A program made the position numbers and the translations under genes. The notes under the pieces are model-generated. The model was given only the letters and a program-made list of their open reading frames with translations, did not search any database and was not told where the DNA came from. 64,000 bases of DNA, taken from Leptolyngbya ohadii IS1 (lineage in GTDB: Bacteria > Cyanobacteriota > Cyanobacteriia > Elainellales > Elainellaceae). Location of the stretch: positions 3,997,080 through 4,061,079 of the forward strand of contig NZ_NKFP01000006.1 of NCBI RefSeq assembly GCF_002215035.1, in the 5' to 3' direction. Shown piece by piece: positions 45,694-54,022 of this stretch (its first letter is position 1; each line of letters opens with the position of its first letter).

Positions 45694-46039
45694 GCTTTAG
45701 CTTAATCAACGCCTGAGCCTTCGCAATCCGAACCCGATGCTCAAGATACTGGTACTGCTGCCAGATCTGCTCTTCGTCTCTCGTTAGCCCCTGCGTGCGA
45801 TTACTTTTCCAGCAGGGCACCAATTTGGGCTTGTAATGCCTCAGCCGGACGTAATGTAAGAATCTCGTCTGGGAGGGCAATCCGGCTAAAAACTCCAGCA
45901 CTTCCGCCGCCCCGGTAAAACCAACTTGCGTACTTGCATTCAGTTCCCGCAGTCCTAGCAGCAGAATTTGAGGCAGCTTGTCTTCTAGGGAGCCTAGCTG
46001 GGATACGAGGTCGTCAGGCAGTTCCAGAGTGATTTGCAT
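45671..46039 (-). CDS. Antitoxin-like protein with an internal frameshifted stretch
   Basis: 122 residues from MQITLELPDDL; an 18-codon upstream extension is unlikely. The N-terminal half (LGSLEDKLPQILLLGLREL) and C-terminal half (TRDEEQIWQQYQYLEHRVRIAKAQALIKLKP) look like a small antitoxin-type protein. The middle (about 56-79, QTRFLHYVRLRHYKPKLVPCW) is basic and out of character. Read one base over, the same DNA gives PDEILTLRPAEALQAQIGAL, a typical linker. So a one-base loss near 45870 and a one-base gain near 45806 have shifted and restored the frame, by mutation or sequencing error. No toxin is paired with it. Confidence 0.55.
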   Translation of the reverse strand: MQITLELPDDLVSQLGSLEDKLPQILLLGLRELNASTQVGFTGAAEVLEFLAGLPSQTRFLHYVRLRHYKPKLVPCWKSNRTQGLTRDEEQIWQQYQYLEHRVRIAKAQALIKLKPNTSPRL

Positions 46040-46076
46040 CGTTACCTCAAGCATTTTGCAATCAGTGCAGCAATCC

Positions 46077-46106
46077 ATGGTTTTGGTCTGCACCTATGAC
46101 GATCGC
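46077..46106 (+). repeat. Second copy of a 29-30-bp direct repeat (first copy 44786-44815)
   Basis: ATGGTTTTGGTCTGCACC... matches 44786-44815 with one substitution. The two copies lie 1,291 bp apart in the same orientation and bracket array 2, the TA pair and the frameshifted antitoxin. Confidence 0.8.
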
Positions 46107-46154
46107 TCTTCCACAAACCCGACCGATTCGCGCGACCGTCTTAGGCGGATCGCC

Positions 46155-46859
46155 CTAACCCCCCTGAGTAAGCCGCTGTACAAATTCCTGATGTTCTGTT
46201 GAATCAATGCCCTGCTGCAAAATAGCGAGAACCTGCTGCATTTCTCCATTTAACAAAGCCGAAGGCATGAGCCACAGACCGGGAAAAACCTGACTGCGAA
46301 AGATGCCCTGCTCATCGATCGCCAACGATACATACTCGTCATCTTCCAAGCGAAACCAATCAATCTTGCCATCAAATACCTGCCAGACCAGATATTCCTG
46401 AACGCCGTTCCGACGATACGCCCGTTTCTTGTCTCCTAAATCGATCGATGCGCTGCTTGCCGCCACTTCCGCCACAAGTTCGGGTGCGCCTTCCACATAG
46501 TCATCTTCACTGAGTCGCGCCTGTCCGCCTGCCCTTTCTTCGATTAACAGAACGGCATCGGGTTGAGGTTCATTATCGCGATCGAGCCGAATCGTTGGAT
46601 TGTCCCCGATTAAAACACTAGGTGTGAATGCTCGATAAACGCCTAACCAAGTCATTAAATCACCATGCGGCTGACCATGGCTCCGAAACCGTAGAGCGGC
46701 AGGCACGTAAACGACTCCTTCAATTAATTCAGCTTTTTTCAGGTGCGGCATTGCCTCATAGCGACGCTCAAACTCATGGCGAGTCAAACGATCGCCGCTC
46801 TCCAACGGAGGAATCTGCATCGGAAGAATACGCTTCTGGTAAAGGGAAGTATCGACCAT
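46155..46859 (-). CDS. Uma2 family (DUF820) restriction-endonuclease-like protein
   Basis: 234 residues, slightly longer than the usual 190-220. The PD-(D/E)XK elements are EPQPDAVLLI and GAPELVAEVAASSAS, with the family-typical KRAYRRNGVQEYLVWQVFDG after it. Uma2 genes are multicopy in filamentous cyanobacteria and their role is not settled. Here it lies at the edge of the accessory island. A second in-frame Met (codon 14, MQIPPLESG) is a likely real start. Confidence 0.85.
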   Translation of the reverse strand: MVDTSLYQKRILPMQIPPLESGDRLTRHEFERRYEAMPHLKKAELIEGVVYVPAALRFRSHGQPHGDLMTWLGVYRAFTPSVLIGDNPTIRLDRDNEPQPDAVLLIEERAGGQARLSEDDYVEGAPELVAEVAASSASIDLGDKKRAYRRNGVQEYLVWQVFDGKIDWFRLEDDEYVSLAIDEQGIFRSQVFPGLWLMPSALLNGEMQQVLAILQQGIDSTEHQEFVQRLTQGG

Positions 46860-47000
46860 CGGGAAAGTGCTCTATGGGGCGATCCGCTGAAGGCGGCTAC
46901 GAGAGTCAATCGATCGTATTTTATCGCTGTGATTTGGGAGTAAGCAGCAATCGGGACATACTATCAAAAGCGAGCAGTGCTTTCGTGAGAATCAAACCAT

Positions 47001-47034
47001 TCAAAGTCCCCCACCTGTAGAGAATTAGGGGGCG
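47001..47034. repeat. Dispersed repeat of the AAAGTCCCCC...TTAGGGGG type
   Basis: Lies in the 297-bp gap 46860-47156 before msrP, which also has a CCGCTGAAGGCGGCTACGAG word (46882-46902) related to the hairpin before the aminotransferase at 11029. No gene is seen in the gap. Confidence 0.45.
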
Positions 47035-47156
47035 TGAGGAGTTGAGCCACCTAATCGAGAATTTGTGTACACGACCAAGCCACGATCGCAGCAAAAAATC
47101 AGTCTATATTAAGGACTGTAACGTGCTTTAAATCTCTCCATTAAATCCCTCCTCCT

Positions 47157-48140
47157 ATGGCTTTCATTCGGATTCCTCCTGGCTGGCAGTTGCCGGAACG
47201 CGATGCAACTCCTGAAACGGTTTTTTTCAATCGGCGACGTTTCCTGAAAGGACTGGCGGGTGCAGGAATTGCTGGGGCGGTGCTGCCGCTGGTGGGCTGT
47301 CGGACGCAGAAGCCGCTGGATAGGGCTGCGATCGCTGGTGTTCAACCGCTTGCCGTGACCCTGAATCCTGCCTTTGCCCAGGTAGACCGTCCCATCACCA
47401 ATGAACTGGTTGCCGCTACTTATAACAACTTTTATGAGTTTGGCAGCACCAAAACTGCGATCTGGCAGAATGCCCGTCCCCTGCCGATCGAGGATTGGAA
47501 AGTAGAAGTGGGCGGACTGGTCAAAAATCCCCAGACCTTTGATCTGGATGACCTGACGAAGAAGTTTCCCCTTGAGGAGCGAATTTATCGCTTTCGCTGC
47601 GTCGAGGCTTGGTCGATGGTGATTCCCTGGGTGGGCTTCCCGATGAATCTCATCATCAAAGCAGTCGAGCCGACTTCCGCCGCAAAATTTGTCCGCTTTA
47701 CCTCCTACTACGATTCCAAAGTTACCCCAGGTCCACTGTTCCCGCCGAATCAGTTTCTTCCCTTCCCCTACACCGAAGGGATGCGAATTGAGGAAATGGC
47801 AAACGATCTGGCATTCTTTGCGGTCGGTGCTTACGGACATACCCTGCCCAAACAGCACGGCGCACCCCTGCGGGCAGCGATTCCCTGGAAGTACGGCTTT
47901 AAGGGCGCAAAGTCGATCGTCAAAATTGAGTTTGTGGACAAGCAGCCCGCAACCTTCTGGAATACCCTGATTCCCAGCGAATACAAGTTTGAATCCAACG
48001 TTGACCCTGCTGTTCCCCATCCCCGCTGGTCGCAGTCCCAGGAACGATTTGTCGGTGCAGAACCCGAATTCGCCTGGATCGAAAAGCCAACGCTAAAATA
48101 TAACGGCTACGGAGAATATGTTGCCTCCCTGTATTCCTGA
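47157..48140 (+). CDS. msrP: Protein-methionine-sulfoxide reductase catalytic subunit (molybdoenzyme)
   Basis: 327 residues. A Tat signal is visible: NRRRFLKGLAGAGIAGAVLPL (residues about 25-45). The sulfite-oxidase-fold core has the molybdopterin Cys in RFRCVEAWSMVIPW and WKYGFKGAKSIVKIEF. MsrP repairs oxidised methionines in periplasmic proteins. Its usual membrane heme partner MsrQ is not adjacent, so electrons may come from elsewhere. The gene is followed on the same strand by a methyltransferase after 123 bp. Confidence 0.92.
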   Translation: MAFIRIPPGWQLPERDATPETVFFNRRRFLKGLAGAGIAGAVLPLVGCRTQKPLDRAAIAGVQPLAVTLNPAFAQVDRPITNELVAATYNNFYEFGSTKTAIWQNARPLPIEDWKVEVGGLVKNPQTFDLDDLTKKFPLEERIYRFRCVEAWSMVIPWVGFPMNLIIKAVEPTSAAKFVRFTSYYDSKVTPGPLFPPNQFLPFPYTEGMRIEEMANDLAFFAVGAYGHTLPKQHGAPLRAAIPWKYGFKGAKSIVKIEFVDKQPATFWNTLIPSEYKFESNVDPAVPHPRWSQSQERFVGAEPEFAWIEKPTLKYNGYGEYVASLYS

Positions 48141-48263
48141 GTTCATTGCAACAGCTAGCAGAAATTCTTGTGGGGTGAGCATCCTGCCTGCCCAGTGACA
48201 TCTATTCGTTCAGTACCTCACCAATCAGGTTGCGAATCCCCCACCCAAAAGGAGACTTCCATA

Positions 48264-49127
48264 ATGCAGGAGACAATTTTTGAGCGGTTTCTCGCACCGA
48301 TTTTCAACAACTTTCTGATCGATCGCCAAGCCCTGCTGAACTACCAGCAAAGCAAAGACTGGGAAAAGGAGTGCGATCGCTTCCGTCAGCCCAATCTAGA
48401 ATATCCCGCCTACTACCAGTCCCAGAATTTCCACGGCATCAAAGGCGGGTATCTAACCAGCAGCGCAGCCGTCACCTACGATCCGATTACCCAATACGTT
48501 CTGCCGCCAAACGAAGAATGGGTGCGTCAGGGCTTGATCGATCGCATTCGCTGCCATCCCCGCAGAATTCTTGATCTAGGGTGTGGCACAGGCTCCACTA
48601 CGCTGCTGCTCAAAAAGGCATTTCCAGAAGCAGAGGTAATCGGCATGGATCTGTCGCCCTATATGCTCGTCGTGGCGGACGATCGTGCCCAGAAAGCGGG
48701 ACTGAAGATCGCCTATCAGCAGGGAAACGCCGAACAGACCAACTTCCCCGATGCCAGATTCGATCTGGTGACTGCCTCATTGCTGTTCCACGAAACACCC
48801 CCGCTCGTCTCCTGCGCCATTTTGCAGGAATGCTTCCGATTGCTAAAACCGGGCGGCGAAGTGCTGATTCTAGACGGCAACCAGGAAACCTTGCGCCAAA
48901 CGGAATGGCTAACGCAAATCTTCGAGGAGCCGTATATCAAGGATTTCGCTGCGGGCAGTGTAGATGCCTGGATGGGCAGAGCTGGCTTTCAGGACGTGCA
49001 GACCGATAGCCACTGGTGGGTGAATCAGGTGACACGCGGAGTCAAGCCGCTGCCCTATCAGAAAGTTTCGTTTGAATCCGCCGAATCGGTGCTGGAAGGT
49101 AAGGGAGCCTGGGCGACGGGTTCTTGA
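48264..49127 (+). CDS. Class I SAM-dependent methyltransferase
   Basis: 287 residues from MQETIFERF, supported by AAAGGAGA about nine bases upstream; a longer frame starts at 48168 but lacks that. The SAM-binding motifs are RILDLGCGTGSTTLLLKK (motif I), EVIGMDLSPYML (II), and PGGEVLILDG (post-III). An N-terminal helical region of about 90 residues precedes it. The substrate is unknown. Its 3' end overlaps the convergent downstream gene by 70 bp. Confidence 0.88.
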   Translation: MQETIFERFLAPIFNNFLIDRQALLNYQQSKDWEKECDRFRQPNLEYPAYYQSQNFHGIKGGYLTSSAAVTYDPITQYVLPPNEEWVRQGLIDRIRCHPRRILDLGCGTGSTTLLLKKAFPEAEVIGMDLSPYMLVVADDRAQKAGLKIAYQQGNAEQTNFPDARFDLVTASLLFHETPPLVSCAILQECFRLLKPGGEVLILDGNQETLRQTEWLTQIFEEPYIKDFAAGSVDAWMGRAGFQDVQTDSHWWVNQVTRGVKPLPYQKVSFESAESVLEGKGAWATGS

Positions 49128-49966
49128 GAGATTATCGGACGACGAAATTCCATACGATAGCGGTATAGCGCAACCGGACGCGAAGCCCCCAGTGGATTGT
49201 CGGCGGGAAGGGTTTTAAAGTAGTCCGGGTCTTGGGGCGAAAGGTAAACGGCTGTCACCTGATCGGCAATGATCGGCGGCACATCGGGTTCCTTTGCTTC
49301 ATTAAGAGAGGATTCAGAGAAATGTGTGTATGCCGTCGTATTCTCCACCTCATTGAAGTAAAGCTGCGGCGTGCCGCGAAATTCCTGCTGGAATAATTCC
49401 GTCGTAATAAACTGCTCCTCGCTCGGCTGCTCGATCGCCCTCCCCGTCACGGTAGAAACTAAACGACGATCGCCCCTCAGCTTTGTAATCTGCCGATTTG
49501 GATTCTGCGGATCAACCTGAACTGAGAGAACCGCGCGATCGCCCAGATACGCCTTCGCCAGACTGAACCCATTAAAGGCGCGATCGGATACAATCTCCGC
49601 CTGACGAGCCACCACAGGCAGAAACGCCGATAATCCCTTTGGCTGCGCCGCAACAAACCGCACCGTAAACGCCACAGGCTGACCGAGAAACTGCCGATTC
49701 CCCTCAAACCCAGGCGTCACCAGATCGGGAGCCAGCGGAGCCGCCAGATCCACCAGCGTCGTCGTCACCGTCCATTCGCCCGCAAACCATTCGGGATACG
49801 CCAAGTCGCCCCGTGCCACTTCAACGGTCGGCTTCCCCTGCCAGTCGGGAAACTGCGCCAGACGGTCATCCAGGGTATCCGCGAACACCGTGCCGCTACA
49901 GAGCAACCACAGCAGCACCAGCAGACCCAGCCAGATCAGTCGTCCTCTCCACTGCTTCAGCATCAT
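49058..49966 (-). CDS. Conserved cyanobacterial secreted protein (probably DUF6816)
   Basis: 302 residues with an N-terminal signal peptide (LLVLLWLLCSGTVFADT). The mature part holds YPEWFAGEWTVTTTLVDLAAPLAPD and QFLGQPVAFTVRF, strand-rich patterns I associate with DUF6816; that label is from memory and moderate in certainty. It should be lumenal or periplasmic. The convergent overlap of 70 bp with the methyltransferase gene means the two 3' ends are antisense. Confidence 0.7.
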   Translation of the reverse strand: MMLKQWRGRLIWLGLLVLLWLLCSGTVFADTLDDRLAQFPDWQGKPTVEVARGDLAYPEWFAGEWTVTTTLVDLAAPLAPDLVTPGFEGNRQFLGQPVAFTVRFVAAQPKGLSAFLPVVARQAEIVSDRAFNGFSLAKAYLGDRAVLSVQVDPQNPNRQITKLRGDRRLVSTVTGRAIEQPSEEQFITTELFQQEFRGTPQLYFNEVENTTAYTHFSESSLNEAKEPDVPPIIADQVTAVYLSPQDPDYFKTLPADNPLGASRPVALYRYRMEFRRPIISQEPVAQAPLPSSTDSADSNETF

Positions 49967-49990
49967 CCAGCTTTCCTATGCCCAAATTGG

Positions 49991-50398
49991 CTACAAACTT
50001 TCGACAGGTTCAGGCTGCCACACTTCTCCATACTGATTTCGCAACGCTTCCCAAGCTTCTACCTGTCCCGGCGCATATTCCCCCGGCTTGCCCCACTGCA
50101 AAAACAGACTCAGCATATTGTCGCCCTGCTCATCCACCAACCGAATCGCGTAGGTCGTAAAGTTGCCCCGCTTCGCTTCCCCGGTTTCAAACTTCACCTG
50201 CTGAATCAGATCCATATTCAGGTGAAACTCAAACAAATCTTGGTGCATATTGGCGTACTTGCCCTTGGGCAACTCAGCATAAAACAGCTTCTCGATCGTC
50301 CCCCGCACCTCCAGCACCGCCGCCCGGCTCGTCACAATCATCCGCAGCAGCCCCAGCGACTCACAAGCCTCCAAAAATTCCTTCAGCGTCCCAGCCAT
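49991..50398 (-). CDS. ChuX/HutX-like heme-utilisation domain protein
   Basis: 135 residues. LLRMIVTSRAAVLEVRGTIEKLFYAELPKGKYANMHQ and FEFHLNMDLIQQVKFETGEAKRGNFTTYAIR are typical of the cyanobacterial ChuX/HutX-like group, which has the heme-degrading fold. The binding His is not certain. A role in heme handling is inference from fold. It precedes the DUF6816 gene by 24 bp on the same strand, so the two may form an operon. Confidence 0.72.
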   Translation of the reverse strand: MAGTLKEFLEACESLGLLRMIVTSRAAVLEVRGTIEKLFYAELPKGKYANMHQDLFEFHLNMDLIQQVKFETGEAKRGNFTTYAIRLVDEQGDNMLSLFLQWGKPGEYAPGQVEAWEALRNQYGEVWQPEPVESL

Positions 50399-50557
50399 CT
50401 CAATCCCCCCTCGTTCGTATCTAAATAGATTCGCATCGCAAGCGATCGTCTCTCTGCACTTTAAACCAAACCGCCCTCAAACCGAAGCAGCCCCCAACCA
50501 AAGCAGAGTCGATCGCTGATTCTGGGGGTGGAGGCAGAGCCTCCCATAAATTAAATA

Positions 50558-50582
50558 TTCCAACGCAGAGCATTGGAACGAG
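50558..50582. repeat. Dispersed palindromic repeat (copy of 33474-33498)
   Basis: Same 25-bp core as at 33474, with the GAGGCAGAGCCTCCC leader. It lies in the 440-bp gap 50399-50838, which is otherwise low-complexity C-rich DNA (50585-50660) and has no gene. Confidence 0.65.
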
Positions 50583-50838
50583 GTGACTTCCCTGATCCCT
50601 GCTCCCCTGATCCCTGCCCCTGCTCCACCCATCCACCCCTGTTTCCCTCCCCCCCAACTCCGGGCATCCTAAAACAGGTGCATCGATCGTCCCCACTGGG
50701 GGAACCGTTTCGCATAGAGGAATCGGGGGTTTGAATTTGGCGGAATTACAGCCTGCCTGGCTGTAGAGAGGAGTTAGAAACTCCCCTTAAGGATTCACGT
50801 CAATCCCTCAAATAAGCTTGCGTCTGGGAGAACAGGAG

Positions 50839-51216
50839 ATGCCCAAGATTCTCTTAATCGAAGATAATGAAATGAACCGCGATATGCTGTCCCGGCGGCT
50901 GATCCGCAAAGGGCTTCAGGTCGTCATTGCCACGGATGGCGAACAGGGTATTGCGCTCGCGCTTGCGGAGTCTCCCGATCTAATCTTGATGGACATGAGT
51001 TTGCCGATTCTCGATGGCTGGTCTGCTACTCGCATAATTAAGGCAACCCCTGCCACCCAAAACATTCCGATTATTGCCCTGACTGCCCATGCGATGACGG
51101 GCGATCGCGATAAATGTCTGGAAGCGGGCTGCGACGACTATGACACAAAGCCGATCGAATTTAACCGACTGTTAGATAAGATTCAAGCACTGCTGGTCAA
51201 AGAGGCAGCACCATGA
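50839..51216 (+). CDS. Single-domain response regulator (CheY-like)
   Basis: 125 residues from MPKILLIEDNE, with GGGAG nine bases upstream. Receiver features: the acidic pair in IEDNE, phospho-acceptor Asp in LILMDMSLPILDG, Thr in IIALTAHAM, and the Lys in DDYDTKPIEF. No output domain. It overlaps the next gene by 4 bp (ATGA) and probably passes signals together with that cyclase, a common pairing with hybrid kinases. Confidence 0.92.
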   Translation: MPKILLIEDNEMNRDMLSRRLIRKGLQVVIATDGEQGIALALAESPDLILMDMSLPILDGWSATRIIKATPATQNIPIIALTAHAMTGDRDKCLEAGCDDYDTKPIEFNRLLDKIQALLVKEAAP

Positions 51217-52271
51217 CAGACCAGGGGCGAGTACTGGTAGTAGACGACAACGAAATGAACCGAGATTTGCTGTCTCGGCGGCTTCAGCGTCAGGGGCACA
51301 TCATTGTGATGGCAGAAAACGGGCAGGAAGCTCTGGAAAAGCTGCGATCGCAACCCTTTGATCTGGTGTTGCTGGATGTCATGATGCCCGTGATGAACGG
51401 CTATCAACTTCTGGAAACCCTGAAGGCAGATCCCGACCTGCGCCACATTCCGGTGATTATGATTTCGGCGCTGGATGACCTGGATAGCGTTGTACGATGC
51501 ATTGAATTAGGGGCAGAAGATTATCTGTTCAAGCCCTTTAATCCCACGCTGCTCAAAGCCCGAATTGGAGTTAGTCTCGAAAAAAAGCGGCTGCGCGATC
51601 AGGAACAGGCGTATCTTCAGCGGATTCAGAACGAGCAGGAAAAATCGGAGCGGCTGCTGCTCAACGTGCTGCCTAAACCGATCGCCGATCGCCTGAAGCA
51701 GGGACAAAATACAATTGCCGACAACTTCAGCGAAGTCACCGTTCTGTTTGGAGATATTGTCAATTTCACCCAGCTCTCGGTGTCCATGTCTCCGGCGGAT
51801 CTGGTCGAGCTGCTAAACCAGATTTTCTCCACCTTTGATCAGCTTGTAGCGCAGCATGAACTGGAGAAAATTAAAACGATCGGGGATGCCTATCTTGCAG
51901 TTGGGGGTCTGCCGCTGCCTCGTCCCAATCACGCAGAAGCCGTGGCAAACCTGGCGCTGGCAATGCAGGAGGCAATTGGTCAATTCTCTGTTCCCACTGC
52001 CTCTGGCGAAGAAAAACCCCTGGCAATGCGAATTGGTATCCATACGGGTGCGGTAGGGGCAGGCGTAATTGGCACCACAAAATTTGCCTACGATCTCTGG
52101 GGCGATACGGTCAACACCGCCAGCCGCATGGAATCTCAAGGGTTGCCCGGAAAGATTCAGGTAACAGAAGTAACGTACCGTCTGCTGAAAGACAAGTATT
52201 GCTTCGAGGAAAGAGGCATCGTCGATATTAAGGGCAAAGGCGAAATGCGGACTTACTTTCTCTGTCCCTAA
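51213..52271 (+). CDS. Response regulator fused to class III adenylate cyclase
   Basis: 352 residues. Receiver domain 1-125 with LVVDDNE, phospho-Asp in LVLLDVMMP and KPFNP. A short coiled coil (RIQNEQEKSERLLLNVLP) leads to the cyclase domain: metal-binding Asp in VLFGDIVNFT and in IKTIGDAYLAVGG, purine-specifying Lys (EKIK) and Asp (YDLWGD), and transition-state Asn/Arg in DTVNTASRM. The Lys/Asp pair indicates ATP, so the product should be cAMP. Co-translated with the single-domain regulator. All catalytic residues are present. Confidence 0.92.
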   Translation: MTDQGRVLVVDDNEMNRDLLSRRLQRQGHIIVMAENGQEALEKLRSQPFDLVLLDVMMPVMNGYQLLETLKADPDLRHIPVIMISALDDLDSVVRCIELGAEDYLFKPFNPTLLKARIGVSLEKKRLRDQEQAYLQRIQNEQEKSERLLLNVLPKPIADRLKQGQNTIADNFSEVTVLFGDIVNFTQLSVSMSPADLVELLNQIFSTFDQLVAQHELEKIKTIGDAYLAVGGLPLPRPNHAEAVANLALAMQEAIGQFSVPTASGEEKPLAMRIGIHTGAVGAGVIGTTKFAYDLWGDTVNTASRMESQGLPGKIQVTEVTYRLLKDKYCFEERGIVDIKGKGEMRTYFLCP

Positions 52272-52274
52272 TCG

Positions 52275-52592
52275 CTACGGCTCTACTGCCGACTCTGCCG
52301 CAGAAGATTCGTCCTCCTCCTCACCACCGCCGCGCAGCAGTTTCACTGCCATAACCGCAAACCCGATCGCCGCAACCCCTTTTACCCAACGCACAGGCAG
52401 AATTTGTGATAAACCGCCGCCCAGCAGGACGCCCAGCAAACTTGCCAATACCAGAGCCGCCGCCGTTCCTAAGAAAACCGCCTTTACCGATCGCCCCCGC
52501 CCGCTGAGGGCAATTGCCGCAAGCTGACTTTTATCGCCCAGCTCGGACAGAAATACGGTGATGAAGCTCAATCCCAGCAAATGCCATTCCAT
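52275..52592 (-). CDS. TMEM165/GDT1 (UPF0016) half protein, C-terminal partner
   Basis: 105 residues: three membrane helices with the family motif ELGDKSQLAAIAL near the N-terminus. Full-length GDT1/Mnx proteins carry two such motifs; this is one half. The other half lies 79 bp upstream on the same strand. Together they should form a heterodimeric manganese or calcium transporter like cyanobacterial Mnx. An acidic tail EEEDESS ends it. Confidence 0.88.
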   Translation of the reverse strand: MEWHLLGLSFITVFLSELGDKSQLAAIALSGRGRSVKAVFLGTAAALVLASLLGVLLGGGLSQILPVRWVKGVAAIGFAVMAVKLLRGGGEEEDESSAAESAVEP

Positions 52593-52671
52593 AGCGCCTG
52601 ACCTGAGTGCTTTACCTGCGATCGCCTAGCTGCGAAGAATCCAAAGAATTAATCCGAAGAATTAATCTGTC

Positions 52672-53124
52672 CTAGCCCTGAATTACGTCCCACACTAGCA
52701 GCGCCGAGACAAACAGCAGCAGCACGCCAACCGATCGCTCCAGCATTTGGGGCGAAACCCGCTTCGACAGCCAGCAGCCCAACCAGCAGCCGATCGCACT
52801 TGTCGCAATCAAAGCCGCCGCTGCCCCCGCAAACACAATCCAGGGAGAGTGGGATTCTGCCGCCATCAGCAGCGTTGTTAACTGAGTTTTGTCGCCCAGC
52901 TCTGCCAGGAAAATAGTAAAAAAGGTGGAGGCGAATACTTGAAGACCTTGCTTCCAGGCGGGCGCTCCGTCAGAAATTTCATCGGTTAAAATTTCGGCAT
53001 GGGTCGGCAGCAGCGAAGCCGATTCGAGCGAAACCATTTCCGCAGAAACCTCTAGGGAAGATTCTAGGAGGGTTAGCGTCTCTTCAGTAGTCGAGGAAGG
53101 GGCAGAGAGAGATTGCACGGGCAA
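52672..53124 (-). CDS. TMEM165/GDT1 (UPF0016) half protein, first partner
   Basis: 150 residues: an acidic, Ser/Thr/Glu-rich N-terminal extension of about 55 residues, then three helices with motif ELGDKTQLTTLLM. The extension has no counterpart in the second half and looks disordered. Same operon as the following half gene. The substrate (Mn2+ in the characterised cyanobacterial homologue) is assigned by family only. Confidence 0.88.
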   Translation of the reverse strand: MPVQSLSAPSSTTEETLTLLESSLEVSAEMVSLESASLLPTHAEILTDEISDGAPAWKQGLQVFASTFFTIFLAELGDKTQLTTLLMAAESHSPWIVFAGAAAALIATSAIGCWLGCWLSKRVSPQMLERSVGVLLLFVSALLVWDVIQG

Positions 53125-53295
53125 AATACCTCGATCGGGTCATTTCATATTCTTTTCATTTTGTCTGACCCTGAGAAGAAAGGCAATCCCCCCAGCCAGA
53201 ATTTCTCAACCAGAATTTCTCAGCCAGAATTTCCCAGCCAAAAATCTTAGCCTCACTTCCGGAAGCATCTCTAGAAATCATTGAAACCAGTGAAA

Positions 53296-53661
53296 TCATT
53301 GCTGAAATGATTCCTGCCCAATCTCCCGCTCAAACCGCAGCAGTTCCAAACTTCGATCGCCATAAACTGCCTCAATCTGCTGCACACAGCAGTCGATCGC
53401 AAAATCGTTTAATTCCTCTGGTTCCACATCGTACAGATCCTTAAACACATCCGGCTGAACGCGGCAGAAGCGAGGGCGATCCTCATAAATCCGACACTCC
53501 CGCAAAGCATGGTCAAAGTGAACACACCAGCCATCCTCACCCACCATGCTCAGGTAAAGGGTAAACTCCTCCGGCGAAAGATAGGTATCCAAATCGGGTC
53601 GATCGTCTGGATCAAGCTGGCAGCACGCACCGCACTGCTTTACACATCGCCAAATCGCCAT
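53296..53661 (-). CDS. YkgJ-family Cys-cluster protein
   Basis: 121 residues. A Cys-rich pattern C-V-K-Q-C-G-A-C-C near the N-terminus, then CVHFDHALRECRIYEDRPRFCRV, is the UPF0153/YkgJ zinc- or iron-binding signature. The C-terminal half carries IDCCVQQIEAVYGDRS. The function is unknown across the family. The gene stands alone. Confidence 0.88.
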   Translation of the reverse strand: MAIWRCVKQCGACCQLDPDDRPDLDTYLSPEEFTLYLSMVGEDGWCVHFDHALRECRIYEDRPRFCRVQPDVFKDLYDVEPEELNDFAIDCCVQQIEAVYGDRSLELLRFEREIGQESFQQ

Positions 53662-53890
53662 TGCTCCTACCCCAATAAATCACTCTTCGAGCTTAGCGGT
53701 TCTCAGCGTCGGTGTGTTATGGACTTTCTGGCATCCGGTCTAGGGTTCAGTCTGTCTCCAGCCTGCTGTTGAGCCTGCTCGATTCGATCGCAATTCTCCG
53801 CCTGCAAGAGGGCAAGAACCGTGTAGAATACAATCCAGATAAGTTGTTCAAATAACAATCAATCAATATCTGGGATAGTCGGGAGGAGCA

Positions 53891-54022
53891 ATGGATTTTA
53901 TTACGAGTGCCCTTGGCAGTATTAATTTTGAGACGATCGCTCAGCTCACCATGCTGGCGCTGATTGTGATTGCAGGTCCGGCGGTCATCTTTGTTCTGGC
54001 TTTCCGGGGCGGCGATCTGTAG
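53891..54022 (+). CDS. psb30: Photosystem II protein Psb30 (Ycf12)
   Basis: 43 residues. After a short leader ([11 protein letters not shown]) the sequence [20 protein letters not shown] and its continuation [12 protein letters not shown] follows the Ycf12 pattern of cyanobacteria and plastids: one membrane helix with a conserved GP followed by a positively charged end. A GGGAGGAG ribosome site sits two bases before the ATG. Psb30 binds at the PSII edge near PsbJ and cytochrome b559 and helps stabilise the complex. It appears monocistronic, with a stem-loop 50 bp downstream. Confidence 0.9.
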   Translation: MDFITSALGSINFETIAQLTMLALIVIAGPAVIFVLAFRGGDL

